DNA from: DATARH01 sp050246595
Lineage (GTDB): Bacteria > Pseudomonadota > Alphaproteobacteria > ATCC43930 > CGMCC-115725
Length of the DNA stretch: 53,356 bases
Reading direction: 5' to 3'
NCBI GenBank assembly: GCA_050246595.1
Contig: JBFWVT010000034.1
Span: 1-53,356 of the forward strand
In this document: in pieces, positions 7,197 to 15,957 of the stretch
How positions within the stretch are numbered: the first letter of the stretch is position 1
Layout of the letters: each line of letters begins with the position of its first letter
Notes under the pieces: model-generated
Told to the model about the DNA's origin: nothing
Databases searched by the model: none
The model's input: only the letters and a program-made list of their open reading frames with translations
Position numbers and translations under genes: made by a program

Positions 7197-8933
7197 TTAA
7201 TCGATCCGCAGCCGCTCGGCCGCGATCTCGAACAGCCGGTGCCAGAGGAGCCGGTTCAACACCAGCACATAGAGGCACAGCACGGCGATCCCCAGCGAGA
7301 TGCGGGCGGCGTCGCCGGTCGCCGTATACTGGGCGATGTAGGCGCCGATCCCGGTGGCGCGCAAGGTCGTGTCGCCCCATTGCACCACCTCGGCGACGAT
7401 GCTGGCGTTCCAGCATCCGCCGGCGGCGGTGACCGCGCCGGTGACATAGGCCGGAAAGATCGTCGGCAGCATGACGCGGCGCCACCACAGCGATCCGCGC
7501 ACCCCGAGCGTCGCCGCGACAAGCCGCAGTTCGCGGGACAGACCGGTCGCCCCGGCGATGACGTTGAACAGGATGTACCACTGCGTCCCGAGAATCATCA
7601 GCAGGCTGAGCCAGATGTCGGGGTTGAGCCGGAAATTCAGGATCAGCACGACAGCCACGGGGAAAAACAGATTGGCCGGAAACGCCGCGAGAAACTGCAC
7701 GATCGGCTGCGCCTTGTCGGCAAGGCGCGGGTGCAGACCGATCCACACCCCGATCGGCACCCAGACGAGCGAGGCCAGCACGATCAGGACGAAGACCCGG
7801 ATCGCCGTGATCAAGCCAAGGACGAATACCCAGCCGATTTCGGCGATGGGCACGCTGGCGCCGATAAACAGAAAAATCCCGACAGTGCCGGCGGCCGCCA
7901 GCGCCAGCAATACAATGTCGAAGGCGCGCTCGAAGCGGAGCGATTTCCGCGATCGCGTCCGCCGGGCCGGAACCGCCCGCCCGGCCGTGCGTAGCGTGCA
8001 GTCGATCGCGTGGCTCATCGCCCGCGCGACCCGCAGCAGCAGATCGAAGATGCGGGCGCGCTGCAGGACGGTCAGAAACCAGGGCCGGACATAATCCTCG
8101 TCGCCCGGCTGATCGCCGGCGAATTTGCGCGACCATGCCAGCAGCGGCCGAAACAGCAACTGGTCGTAGAGCAGGATGACGACCAGCATGACGGCGAGCG
8201 CATAGCCGATCGCACCGAGATCGCGCGCGGCGATCGCGGTCGCGATATACGAGCCGACACCGGGCAGCAGGATCGTCTGGTTCGCGACCGTGATCGCTTC
8301 CGACGCGACGACGAAAAACCAGCCCCCCGAGACCGACATCATCATGTTCCATACGAGGTTCGGCATCGCGTGCGGCACTTCGAGCCGCCAGAAGCGCTGC
8401 CATGTCGAGAGCTGGTAGATGCGCGCCGCGTCAACCAGCTCGGCCGGCAGCGTGCGCAGCGACTGGTACACGCTGAACGCCATGTTCCAGGCTTGCGAGG
8501 TAAAGATCGCAAAAATCGCGGCGAACTCGACACCAGCCAGGCGGCCCGGAAACAACGCGATAAACCCGGTGACCGTCGCCGCCAGAAAGCCGAGGATCGG
8601 CACCGATTGAAGAATATCGAGCGCCGGAATCAGGATCTTCTCGGCCTGCCGGCTCTTCGCCGCGAGCGCGCCATAGACGAGGCTGAAGATCAACGCCGCG
8701 ATCAGTGCCGCCACCATGCGCAGCACGGTGCGCAGCGCGTATTCCGGCAAATGCCGCGGGGCGAGGCTGATCGGCAGCGCCTCGCCGAATTCGTAGGGGG
8801 CGCCCATTGCGAAGCCGCCCCATGCAACGAGAGCCAGGGCACCGAGCACCAGCGGCAGCGCCACCAGGTCCCAGGCGTTCGGGCGTAGCCGCGACGGCCA
8901 GGCGATCAGCGGCAGACCCCAGCGCTTGTTCAT
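7197..8933 (-). CDS. Fused ABC transporter permease (two BPD_transp_1 domains)
   Basis: A 578-residue inner-membrane protein with about 12 hydrophobic segments in two homologous halves. Each half has an EAA loop contacting the ATPase: ELVDAARIYQLSTWQRFWRL in the first and ELRLVAATLGVRGSLWWRRV in the second. A basic cytoplasmic linker (about residues 320-350) joins the halves. Most family members are ~250-residue single domains working as homodimers, so this is a natural fusion of both copies. It is the first gene of the operon and diverges from the deformylase gene. Confidence 0.92.
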   Translation of the reverse strand: MNKRWGLPLIAWPSRLRPNAWDLVALPLVLGALALVAWGGFAMGAPYEFGEALPISLAPRHLPEYALRTVLRMVAALIAALIFSLVYGALAAKSRQAEKILIPALDILQSVPILGFLAATVTGFIALFPGRLAGVEFAAIFAIFTSQAWNMAFSVYQSLRTLPAELVDAARIYQLSTWQRFWRLEVPHAMPNLVWNMMMSVSGGWFFVVASEAITVANQTILLPGVGSYIATAIAARDLGAIGYALAVMLVVILLYDQLLFRPLLAWSRKFAGDQPGDEDYVRPWFLTVLQRARIFDLLLRVARAMSHAIDCTLRTAGRAVPARRTRSRKSLRFERAFDIVLLALAAAGTVGIFLFIGASVPIAEIGWVFVLGLITAIRVFVLIVLASLVWVPIGVWIGLHPRLADKAQPIVQFLAAFPANLFFPVAVVLILNFRLNPDIWLSLLMILGTQWYILFNVIAGATGLSRELRLVAATLGVRGSLWWRRVMLPTIFPAYVTGAVTAAGGCWNASIVAEVVQWGDTTLRATGIGAYIAQYTATGDAARISLGIAVLCLYVLVLNRLLWHRLFEIAAERLRID

Positions 8934-9099
8934 CCTGCCTTACCCCTGGCTCGCCGGTCGCCGCGGCGCGGTATTCGGCCTCGTAGCGAAAGGCCGATTG
9001 CACGGCGAGCGCCATCCGGCGCCGACCCCAGCATCGGTCCGCATCGTTGTCGCCCGCCGGGCGCTTTACGTCGACCGCGAGCGTCTTCATATTCCGGAC

Positions 9100-9663
9100 A
9101 TGGCTCTGCTCAAGATCGCCCGCATGGGGCATCCGGTGCTGCGCGTTCCGGCCAAACCGGTCGAGGACCCGACCGCCCCGTGGGTGCGCCGCCTCGTCGA
9201 GGATATGATCGAGACGATGGAGGATGCCGGCGGCACCGGCATCGCCGCGCCGCAGGTGCACATGCCGTGGCGCGTCGTCATCTTCCGCGTCGGCGGCGAG
9301 CGGTTGACCGATCTGCCCGGCGACGCCGAGCAGGACCTGACCGTGCTGATCAATCCGGTTGTCGAACCGGTCGGCGACGAAGTCGCGCTCGGCTGGGAGG
9401 GTTGCCTGTCGGTGCCCGGACTGCGCGGCGTCGTGCCGCGTCACCTGCGGCTCCGCTATACGGCGACCGGGCCGGATGGAAGCACGATCGAACGCGAGGC
9501 CGCCGGCTTTCACGCCCGCGTTGTGCAGCACGAATGCGACCACCTTGACGGTATCCTGTATCCGCAACGCATCACCGACCACCGTCTGATCGGCTTTGTC
9601 GAAGAGTTGCAGCGCCACCCGCTCGATGTCGGGGCGCTGCTTGCCGGGGAGGAGGGCGCATGA
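9100..9663 (+). CDS. def: Peptide deformylase
   Basis: A 187-residue metalloenzyme that removes the formyl group from nascent proteins. All three family motifs are present: GTGIAAPQ (motif 1, GxGxAAxQ), EGCLSVPG (motif 2, metal Cys) and QHECDHLDG (motif 3, HExxH). ATG 9100 is chosen because MALLKIARMGHPVLR matches the usual start; the longer frame overlaps the permease 5' end. The stop overlaps the COQ9 gene start (ATGA), implying translational coupling. The isolated location away from fmt suggests it could be one of several def paralogues. Confidence 0.93.
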   Translation: MALLKIARMGHPVLRVPAKPVEDPTAPWVRRLVEDMIETMEDAGGTGIAAPQVHMPWRVVIFRVGGERLTDLPGDAEQDLTVLINPVVEPVGDEVALGWEGCLSVPGLRGVVPRHLRLRYTATGPDGSTIEREAAGFHARVVQHECDHLDGILYPQRITDHRLIGFVEELQRHPLDVGALLAGEEGA

Positions 9664-10325
9664 GAAGCCCGTTTGCCGACAGCGAGCGCGAGCGGCTGAT
9701 CCAGGCGATGCTGCCGGATGTGCCGTTTGATGGGTGGTCGCAGCGCGCCCTGCGCGGCGCGGCGCGGCGGGCCGGCATTTCGTATGAGGAGGCAACGGCA
9801 CTGTTCCCGCGCGGCGCGCCGGACATGGTTGCCGCGATGAGCCATTGGGCCGACCGCCAGATGCTGCAGCGGCTCGAAACGGCGCTGCTGCAAGCGCCCG
9901 GCCAAGCACCAGGGGCCGAGCCGCTCGGCCTGTCGCGGCGCGTCGCGCTGGCGATCCATATCAGGTTCGAGGTCGTGCTGCCGTGGCGCGAGGCGGTCAG
10001 GCGCGGTCTCTCGGTGCTGGCGCTGCCGCAGAACGCGCCGCTCGGGTTGCGGCTGCTCTATGACAGCGTCGACGCGATCTGGGAAGGGGTCGGCGATCAC
10101 CCCGCCGATTTCAGCTACTACACAAAGCGCGCCAGTCTCGCTGCGATCCTGGCCGCCGCGACGCTGTACTGGCTCGAAGATCGCTCGCCGAACTTCGAGG
10201 ACACCGACGCGTTTGTCGAACGCCGCCTCGCCGATCTGTACCGGCTGACCGGCATCGGCCGGCGCTTCGCCGGCGCTTCCGACATGCTGCCCAACCCGTT
10301 CCGGCTGTTCCGCCAGCCGCGCTGA
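9660..10325 (+). CDS. COQ9-family ubiquinone biosynthesis protein
   Basis: A 221-residue protein of the COQ9 (rpsU-divergently transcribed) family. The N-terminal TetR-like fold contains DGWSQRALRGAARRAGI and YEEATALFPRGAPDMVAA, and the C-terminal part DSVDAIWEGVGDHPADFSYY and TLYWLEDRS forms the lipid-binding pocket. Family members bind lipid and assist ubiquinone ring modification. The four-base overlap with def indicates co-transcription. Assignment rests on characteristic motifs and length. Confidence 0.88.
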   Translation: MRSPFADSERERLIQAMLPDVPFDGWSQRALRGAARRAGISYEEATALFPRGAPDMVAAMSHWADRQMLQRLETALLQAPGQAPGAEPLGLSRRVALAIHIRFEVVLPWREAVRRGLSVLALPQNAPLGLRLLYDSVDAIWEGVGDHPADFSYYTKRASLAAILAAATLYWLEDRSPNFEDTDAFVERRLADLYRLTGIGRRFAGASDMLPNPFRLFRQPR

Positions 10326-10429
10326 ACCCAGGTGCCCGGCGCCATGGCTCGCGGCGAAATCCGCGTGACACGGCACGGCAAACACGCAAGGCTGCGGCGC
10401 CTCAAAACGCTCCAGCAGGGAGTCGCGCG

Positions 10430-11161
10430 ATGCTTGAAAAGGACGTTGTCGTCACGACCAAATACGGCGGGATGCCGACCTTTGCGGTCTGTCCCGATGC
10501 GCCGGGTCAGTATCCCGGCATCATCTTCTATATGGACGCTCCGGGTATCCGCGAGGAGCTGCGCAATATGGCACGGCGCATCGCCCGGCATGGTTATTTC
10601 TGTCTGCTGCCGGACATGTATTACCGGCTCGGCCATCTGCGCTTCGACGTGCACCGCCGCGACGACGCGATGGCGGCGGTCTTTTTGACCGCGATGCGAA
10701 GCCTGACGAATGCGGCTGTGATGGACGACACCGGCGGGCTGCTCGGTTTTCTCGACGCCCAGGACAAGGCCAAGCCCGGCCCGGTCGGCTGCGTCGGCTA
10801 TTGCATGAGCGGCCAGTACATCACCAGCGCCGCCGCGTTCTTCCCGCACCGCATTGCCTCGGCGGCATCGCTCTACGGGGTCGGCATCATCACCGACAAG
10901 GAGGATTCACCGCACCTGTTTCTCGATCGGGTCAAGGGCGAACTCTATTACGCCTTCGCCGAGACCGACCGCAGCGTGCCGCCGCACATCCCGGGCGAGC
11001 TGAAAGGTCTTTTGGAAAAGCACGGCATCAAGCACGAAGCGAAAGTGTTCCCCGGCACCGAGCACGGTTTCGCGTTCCCCGAACGGGCGATCTACAACAC
11101 GCTCGCGGCCGAGGAGACCTGGGACAGAATGTTCGCGATGTGGGAGCGCACGCTGAAATAG
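10430..11161 (+). CDS. Dienelactone hydrolase family protein
   Basis: A 243-residue alpha/beta hydrolase. The nucleophile elbow is GYCMSG with Cys, the Asp lies in YAFAETDRSVPP and the His in PGTEHGFAFP, giving the Cys-Asp-His triad of dienelactone hydrolases. GCAGGGAG upstream serves as the ribosome site. It may form its own transcription unit 105 bp after the COQ9 gene and ends at a strong hairpin. Natural substrates of such chromosomal homologues are usually unknown. Confidence 0.9.
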   Translation: MLEKDVVVTTKYGGMPTFAVCPDAPGQYPGIIFYMDAPGIREELRNMARRIARHGYFCLLPDMYYRLGHLRFDVHRRDDAMAAVFLTAMRSLTNAAVMDDTGGLLGFLDAQDKAKPGPVGCVGYCMSGQYITSAAAFFPHRIASAASLYGVGIITDKEDSPHLFLDRVKGELYYAFAETDRSVPPHIPGELKGLLEKHGIKHEAKVFPGTEHGFAFPERAIYNTLAAEETWDRMFAMWERTLK

Positions 11162-11175
11162 CGGAGTTCCGCCAT

Positions 11176-11197
11176 GCGGCCGGTCCCAGCCGGCCGC
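11176..11197. terminator. Hairpin between convergent genes
   Basis: GCGGCCGG and CCGGCCGC form an 8-bp GC stem with a 6-nt loop, 14 bp after the dienelactone hydrolase stop and just before the 3' end of the converging DUF1640 remnant. A smaller hairpin, GCGGA-GT-TCCGC, precedes it at 11161-11172. There is no U-run, so termination activity is inferred from position and stability. Confidence 0.5.
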
Positions 11198-11202
11198 CCC
11201 TG

Positions 11203-11631
11203 CTACCCTTGGACGCCGGGAAATAAGCGCAGGATCGCCAGTATCGTCGCCGCCTGGGCAAAAGCGATGCCGATCACCCATTTGACCGTATCCGCCTTTG
11301 CGGCCTCGACCCGCGCTATCAGGTCAGACCGAACCGCATCGATCCGCACTTCGATCTCACGGCGCGTCACGCCGTTTTCCAGGCGGACCGCAGCAATCTC
11401 GGAGCGGATTGCGGCGAACTCTTTCTTCATATCGGAACGCAGGCGATCCAGCTCGACTCGGAGGAGATCCATATCCGCTCGAACCAGCGCCAGATCGGCT
11501 TTGGTTGCGAGTTGCGCCAGATCGAACTCGGGGCTCGCGCAGCACAGCGGTCACGACTTCGGCCTGCGGCTCGGTAAACCCGCCTGCCGCAGCCGCTTGG
11601 CGATTTCGAGCGTATCGAGCGACGCCGCCAT
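11203..11631 (-). pseudogene. Broken DUF1640/CCDC90-like coiled-coil protein (two frameshifts)
   Basis: The intact C-terminal part (11203-11472) encodes a coiled coil, MDLLRVELDRLRSDMKKEF onwards, ending in a membrane anchor (WVIGIAFAQAATILAILRLF), as in DUF1640 proteins. Upstream, the same family continues in other frames. ATG 11631 begins MAASLDTLEIAKRLRQAG. Near 11573-11580 one base appears lost and the frame moves to TEPQAEVVTAVLREP. At the G-run 11530-11533 one extra base restores the original frame into FDLAQLATKADLALVRADM. With both shifts corrected the protein would be about 142 residues. It is either a pseudogene or has two sequencing errors. Confidence 0.72.
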
Positions 11632-11731
11632 CGATTGCGCGATCCGATCAGCCGGTACGATCTCTACGGAAAACCTCCGGTCCCGACAATTCGGAAAACG
11701 GGAGCCACCGATGAAACTCCGCCACGCCGTC

Positions 11732-12931
11732 TTATCGTAAGCCGGACGCCTGCCGCTTGTCCCTGCGCCGGCGAACGAGGATTTCGGCGGCGGCGGAAAT
11801 GACCGGGTCCGGCGTCAGATCGCGCAAGTCGGAAGCGGCGATTACCTCGACAAGTCGGCCCCGCGGGGCGCAGCGCGCCGGATCGGTGCCGCCCGAAAAC
11901 AGCACCACCGCCGCGCACCCGGCAGCGGCAGCAAGGTGGCAGACCCCGGTATCGTTGCCGATCGTCAGCGCGGCGCGCTGCGCCAGCGCGCCGACGAGAC
12001 CGAGATCGGTTTGCCCGGTCAGGTCAAGGGCGGCCGGGCAGGCGTCGCGAATGCGGACCGCGAGCGGCGCTTCCGTTGCGGTCCCGACAATCACGGCGCG
12101 ATAACCGGTCTCGTCGAGCGCCCGCGCCACGGCCCCAAAACATTCGGCGGGCCAGCGTTTTTCGGGATGGGTCGGTGACGACCCCGGCACGAGCAGCACA
12201 AAATCCCGGCCCATCAGCTCGCGCGGCAAGTCGCGGTGGAGCGGCGGGAGGCTCGGCAGCGGGGTCGGGTAGATCCCGGCCATCAGCAACTGCTCGGTCT
12301 GCTTGTCGAGCGTGTGCTGCGGGTCGCGATCGCGGTTCGCGTGGGGATGCGAGCAGCGCCACGCGATGCCCGACCATTCCGGCATTCCCGGCCGCAGCAG
12401 CCAGGCATAGGCGGCCGACCGCGTTGAGGTTTGCAGATCGTAAACCCGGTCGAAGCGGTCTCGCCGTAGCCGGCGACGCAGGTTCAGCCATCCGGAAAAG
12501 GCGAGCATGCCCGGCCGCTGGTCGACGATCACCTCGTCAAAATAGCCGAGTTCTTCGGCAAACCCAGCCAGCGGACGTGTCGTCAACAGGCTCACATGAT
12601 CGCCGGCATGGTGGCGCCGGATCGCCGCGATCGGCCCGAGAGCCTGGATGAAATCGCCCAGCGCGCTGAGCCGGATCACCAGAATGCGCCGCCGCCTCGC
12701 GCCGGCAGGCCGGGCCGCCTGTTCGAAAGCGGCAAATACTGCGGCGTGTGCCGCAGGATCAGCGTCGCCGATCGCGGCCTGAAGCGCCTGTGCGACCGAT
12801 ATCGGCAGAAGTTCGGGATTGCGGAACAGCCTGTACCGGCGGTCCCGCCGCCATCGCGGCTTGCCTTCGTTCCACGCGAAGAAGTGACAAAGCGGCGTGC
12901 CGGGCGGAAAGTCGCGCGCCGAGAGGCTCAT
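11732..12931 (-). CDS. Glycosyltransferase family 9 (heptosyltransferase-like), last gene of LPS operon
   Basis: A 399-residue protein. An unusual ~80-residue N-terminal extension of unknown role is followed by a GT9 domain: RILVIRLSALGDFIQALGP (N-terminal Rossmann start with the conserved Asp), LVPGSSPTHPEKRWP and TIGNDTGVCHLAAAAGC, the GT9 signature for ADP-heptose-type donors. The start overlaps the upstream GT4 stop by ATGA, so it is translationally coupled. It probably adds heptose or another sugar to lipid A-core at the inner-membrane face. Confidence 0.9.
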   Translation of the reverse strand: MSLSARDFPPGTPLCHFFAWNEGKPRWRRDRRYRLFRNPELLPISVAQALQAAIGDADPAAHAAVFAAFEQAARPAGARRRRILVIRLSALGDFIQALGPIAAIRRHHAGDHVSLLTTRPLAGFAEELGYFDEVIVDQRPGMLAFSGWLNLRRRLRRDRFDRVYDLQTSTRSAAYAWLLRPGMPEWSGIAWRCSHPHANRDRDPQHTLDKQTEQLLMAGIYPTPLPSLPPLHRDLPRELMGRDFVLLVPGSSPTHPEKRWPAECFGAVARALDETGYRAVIVGTATEAPLAVRIRDACPAALDLTGQTDLGLVGALAQRAALTIGNDTGVCHLAAAAGCAAVVLFSGGTDPARCAPRGRLVEVIAASDLRDLTPDPVISAAAEILVRRRRDKRQASGLR

Positions 12932-14094
12932 CCTGGCGAACCGGCGATCACGTTCAGCATGATGGATTCCAGCCGGCGCGACTGGATCGTCGCGCTGAAC
13001 CGCTCGGCGGCAATCTCGCGCGCCCTCTTCCCCAGCGTTTGCCGCAGATCGGGGTCGCGAACAAGCCGCCGCAACGCTGCGGCCAGCGCCTCCGGATCGC
13101 CGGGCGGCACCAGCAGACCGGTCGCCTCGTGCGCCACTGCCTCGGGAATCCCGGCATGTCGCGACGCCACAACCGGCGCGCCTTCCGTCATTGCCTCCAG
13201 AACGACATTCGGCAGCCCCTCGGCATCGCCATCGGTCGCCGCGAGGCTCGGCACGCAGAGCGCCAGCGCCCTGCGCATGTGTTGCCGCAATACGTCATTC
13301 GGCAGCCAGCCGGTAAATTCGACATTGCCGAGGGGCGCCGCGATGCGTCTCAGCGTCTCGGCCTCCGGCCCGTCCCCGGCCAGGACAAGCGGCGGGCGGA
13401 TCGCCGGATCGAGAAGTCGCATCGCTTCGAGCAGCACGGCCGCCCCCTTTTTCTCGACAAAGCGTCCGGCGAACAGAACCGGTCTTCCCTCCTCCGCGCA
13501 TTCCCGATCGCTGTTCCCGCGATCGTCGAGTTCGACGCCGTAACGATGCACGAGCAATTTGTCGGGCGGAAAACCGCGCGCCAGCATTCTGTCGCGGATA
13601 TATTCCGACACGCAGACAAACAGTGCCGCCTCGCGCTGCAAGGCAGCGAGCCGCCGTTGGAACACGGTGGGCGGAATGCGCCGGCGGTAATGCGACTCCT
13701 TGGTCGCGTCGCCGCCGTGAAAGGTCACGACCAGTGGAACCCGCAGCGCCCGCGCGATCGGCAGGGCGAGCGCGCCGCCGCGGCCGAAATGCGCATGAAC
13801 CAGCCCCGGTCGCAAGGCTCGCAGGTCCGGCTGCGCCGGCAGCGCCCCGAAATGCTTGAACAGCGAACGGTCGAGACCGCCGCGCGCGCCGCTCCCGCCG
13901 AGCAGCAGCGGCTCGACGCCGAGATCGGCGAGACCGTCGCCGCGATGCCGCCCGATCCATACCGGCGACAGACGCTCGAACCCGATATAGAGCCGGCGTA
14001 GAAAATGCACCTCCGAACGCGGCACGATGCGGTCCCGGTAAACCAGGATCGTGCGCCGCTCCGGGCCGGCCCGCTCCGGACGCGGCTCAGCCAA
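12928..14094 (-). CDS. Glycosyltransferase family 4
   Basis: A 388-residue GT-B enzyme. The acceptor domain includes VHAHFGRGGALALP and VVTFHGGDATKE, and the donor domain has VLFAGRFVEKKGA, LAGDGPEAE and the E-x7-E motif in EGLPNVVLEAMTEGAPVVAS, a retaining GT4 hallmark. It overlaps the neighbouring glycosyltransferase genes at both ends, fixing it in the operon. The role is transfer of an unidentified sugar during LPS core or O-unit assembly. Confidence 0.92.
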   Translation of the reverse strand: MAEPRPERAGPERRTILVYRDRIVPRSEVHFLRRLYIGFERLSPVWIGRHRGDGLADLGVEPLLLGGSGARGGLDRSLFKHFGALPAQPDLRALRPGLVHAHFGRGGALALPIARALRVPLVVTFHGGDATKESHYRRRIPPTVFQRRLAALQREAALFVCVSEYIRDRMLARGFPPDKLLVHRYGVELDDRGNSDRECAEEGRPVLFAGRFVEKKGAAVLLEAMRLLDPAIRPPLVLAGDGPEAETLRRIAAPLGNVEFTGWLPNDVLRQHMRRALALCVPSLAATDGDAEGLPNVVLEAMTEGAPVVASRHAGIPEAVAHEATGLLVPPGDPEALAAALRRLVRDPDLRQTLGKRAREIAAERFSATIQSRRLESIMLNVIAGSPG

Positions 14095-15115
14095 TCAGCG
14101 CCTCGTAGCGGGAAGCGACCTCGTCCCAGCTCAGCCCGCGCTGCCGCGCCAGCGCCTCCCGATGAAAACGCCGCCAGGCATCGTCATCGCGCAGCAGACG
14201 GATCGCGGCCGCCGCGAACGCCGCATCATCGGCCGCGACGACCCCGGTGACGCCGTCGATGACGCGCTCCGCCACCATCCCGACCGGCTGCACGACAACC
14301 GGCAGCCCGATCGACTGTGCCTCGGCCAGCGCCGTGCAGAACGCTTCGCCCGGATCGCCGCGATACAGCATGACCCGCGACTGCGCCAGAACGGCCGCCA
14401 ACGCCTCGTGCCGGACCGGCTCGTGGCGGCGCACGCCGCTGTCGTACAGCGCCTCGACGCGCGCCAGCACCGCCTCCATCCGGTGCGCCGCGCCGCCGTC
14501 GGCCCCGTATACGGAAGGGCCGCAATAGACATGCAGCTCGGCCTGCGGAACGGCAGGCGCGATCCGCGCCGCCCAGAGATCGAGCAGCCAGTCGAGACCG
14601 CGCAGCGGGTTGGACGTAAACACCGCCCGCGGTGGCGGCGGCTCGCGCGGTCCGGCTTCACGGAACGGAGCGAGCAGCCCGTAGGGCATGATCGTCTCGC
14701 CGCCGCGCGGCAGCCAGCGCGGCACTGTCCCGGCATGATGCCGGCCGCACACCACCAGCATCGGGCGGTAGCGCGCGAGCGGCCATAGATTGCGGGGCTT
14801 TTTCAGATAGCGCGCCGGATTGTGCAGCCAGAACAGCCGCCGCCTTGCTCGCGGTACCAGCCCGAGCAAAGACGCGCCGCGATTGGCGATCAACAGATCG
14901 CAGGCTTGCGGCGTGGCACCTGCCAGCGGTGCCCAGGCGACGCCGTTATGCGCGACTTGTGCCCGGCACTTGCTGTGCGCCTCGACGCGGTGGCCGCGCG
15001 CCGCCAAAGCCTCGGCGAGCGCGACAAAGGCGGTCTCGGCGCCGCCGAGCGGTCCCCTCTCGATGCTCGTGCCGTCGAACGGAATCCCGTCATCGGCCAT
15101 AACGATATGCGCCAT
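14087..15115 (-). CDS. Glycosyltransferase family 4, second copy in operon
   Basis: A 342-residue protein starting at ATG 15115, six bases after the upstream GT2 stop, with GGGGAGAG as ribosome site. The start GPLGGAETAFVALAEALAARG is typical for GT-B acceptor domains of this group. FTSNPLRGLDWLLDLW opens the donor half and YRGDPGEAFCTALAEAQSIG the nucleotide-sugar site. The frame is open much further upstream, but there it only shadows the GT2 gene. Sugar and acceptor are unknown. Confidence 0.88.
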   Translation of the reverse strand: MAHIVMADDGIPFDGTSIERGPLGGAETAFVALAEALAARGHRVEAHSKCRAQVAHNGVAWAPLAGATPQACDLLIANRGASLLGLVPRARRRLFWLHNPARYLKKPRNLWPLARYRPMLVVCGRHHAGTVPRWLPRGGETIMPYGLLAPFREAGPREPPPPRAVFTSNPLRGLDWLLDLWAARIAPAVPQAELHVYCGPSVYGADGGAAHRMEAVLARVEALYDSGVRRHEPVRHEALAAVLAQSRVMLYRGDPGEAFCTALAEAQSIGLPVVVQPVGMVAERVIDGVTGVVAADDAAFAAAAIRLLRDDDAWRRFHREALARQRGLSWDEVASRYEALIG

Positions 15116-15120
15116 TCCCG

Positions 15121-15957
15121 TTACTCTCCCCGCGCGGCCGGCCCTTGCGGGCCGTCCCGAGGATCGAGCCGCGCCTTCAGATAGGACAGGATCGGGTAGA
15201 GCGCCGCGCACAGCGCGATCAGAAACCCCCATTCGCCTTCGCGATAGCCCCGGCGCGCGACATAGCACTTCCAGAAGCGCGAGAAAATTCGCCGCAGATT
15301 GTGCCCGAAACTGCCGATATCGCCGCTGTCGCGCAAATCCCGCGCCCGCGCGCTGGTGTACCGGTCGAGGCGGCGCAGCATGTCCGAAATATCGCGATCG
15401 ACATAATGCGCCAGCGGTGCGCCAAGGGTGGATCCCTGCTCGCCCGACAGCGCCAGCGCCGGATGCACGCGACCGTCGCCCCATCGCTTGACACCGCGGC
15501 GGAACAGCCCGGCATGCGCCGAGCGGCCAAACGACGCCCCCCAGCCCCAGCGCACGAGACGGTTCCCGATGTAATTGTCGACCCGGATCAGGTGCCAGTC
15601 CGCCGCGGAACTCGCGATAACGGTGCCGATCTCGGCCGCCAATTCCCGGCCGACCCGTTCGTCGGCGTCGATTTCCAGGATCCAGTCGCCGCGGCACGCC
15701 GCGATCCCGGCATTGCGCCGGTCCCCTTCGCGCTCCCATCCGCCCTCGATGACCCGATCGGTGAACCGCCGGGCGATCTCGGGCGAGCGGTCGGTACAGC
15801 GGTCGAGAATGACGACGATTTCATCGGCGAAGCCGAGACCCGACAGGCAATCGGCAAGCTGATGTTCTTCGTTGCGTGCGACGACGAGGGCGGACAGGGC
15901 AGGTCGCCGGGGGGCGCCGGATACGGCCCGCGCCGTTTCGACATCGCCAAGGCTCAT
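15121..15957 (-). CDS. Glycosyltransferase family 2 (WaaE/KdtX-like)
   Basis: A 278-residue GT-A enzyme. SALVVARNEEHQLADCLSGL, DEIVVILDRCTDRS and WILEIDADERV give the nucleotide-binding and DxD-like elements, and the pattern resembles LPS core beta-glucosyltransferases of the WaaE/KdtX group. A hydrophobic C-terminal stretch (FLIALCAALYPILSYL) may associate with the membrane. ATG 15957 overlaps the upstream GT9 stop (ATGA); an alternative start nine codons upstream is less likely. Confidence 0.9.
   Translation of the reverse strand: MSLGDVETARAVSGAPRRPALSALVVARNEEHQLADCLSGLGFADEIVVILDRCTDRSPEIARRFTDRVIEGGWEREGDRRNAGIAACRGDWILEIDADERVGRELAAEIGTVIASSAADWHLIRVDNYIGNRLVRWGWGASFGRSAHAGLFRRGVKRWGDGRVHPALALSGEQGSTLGAPLAHYVDRDISDMLRRLDRYTSARARDLRDSGDIGSFGHNLRRIFSRFWKCYVARRGYREGEWGFLIALCAALYPILSYLKARLDPRDGPQGPAARGE

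Noticed and set aside
14087..15739. Apparent 550-codon glycosyltransferase with long N-terminus
   Set aside because: The first 208 codons overlap the GT2 gene in another frame; GT4 similarity begins at MAHIVMADDG (15115).
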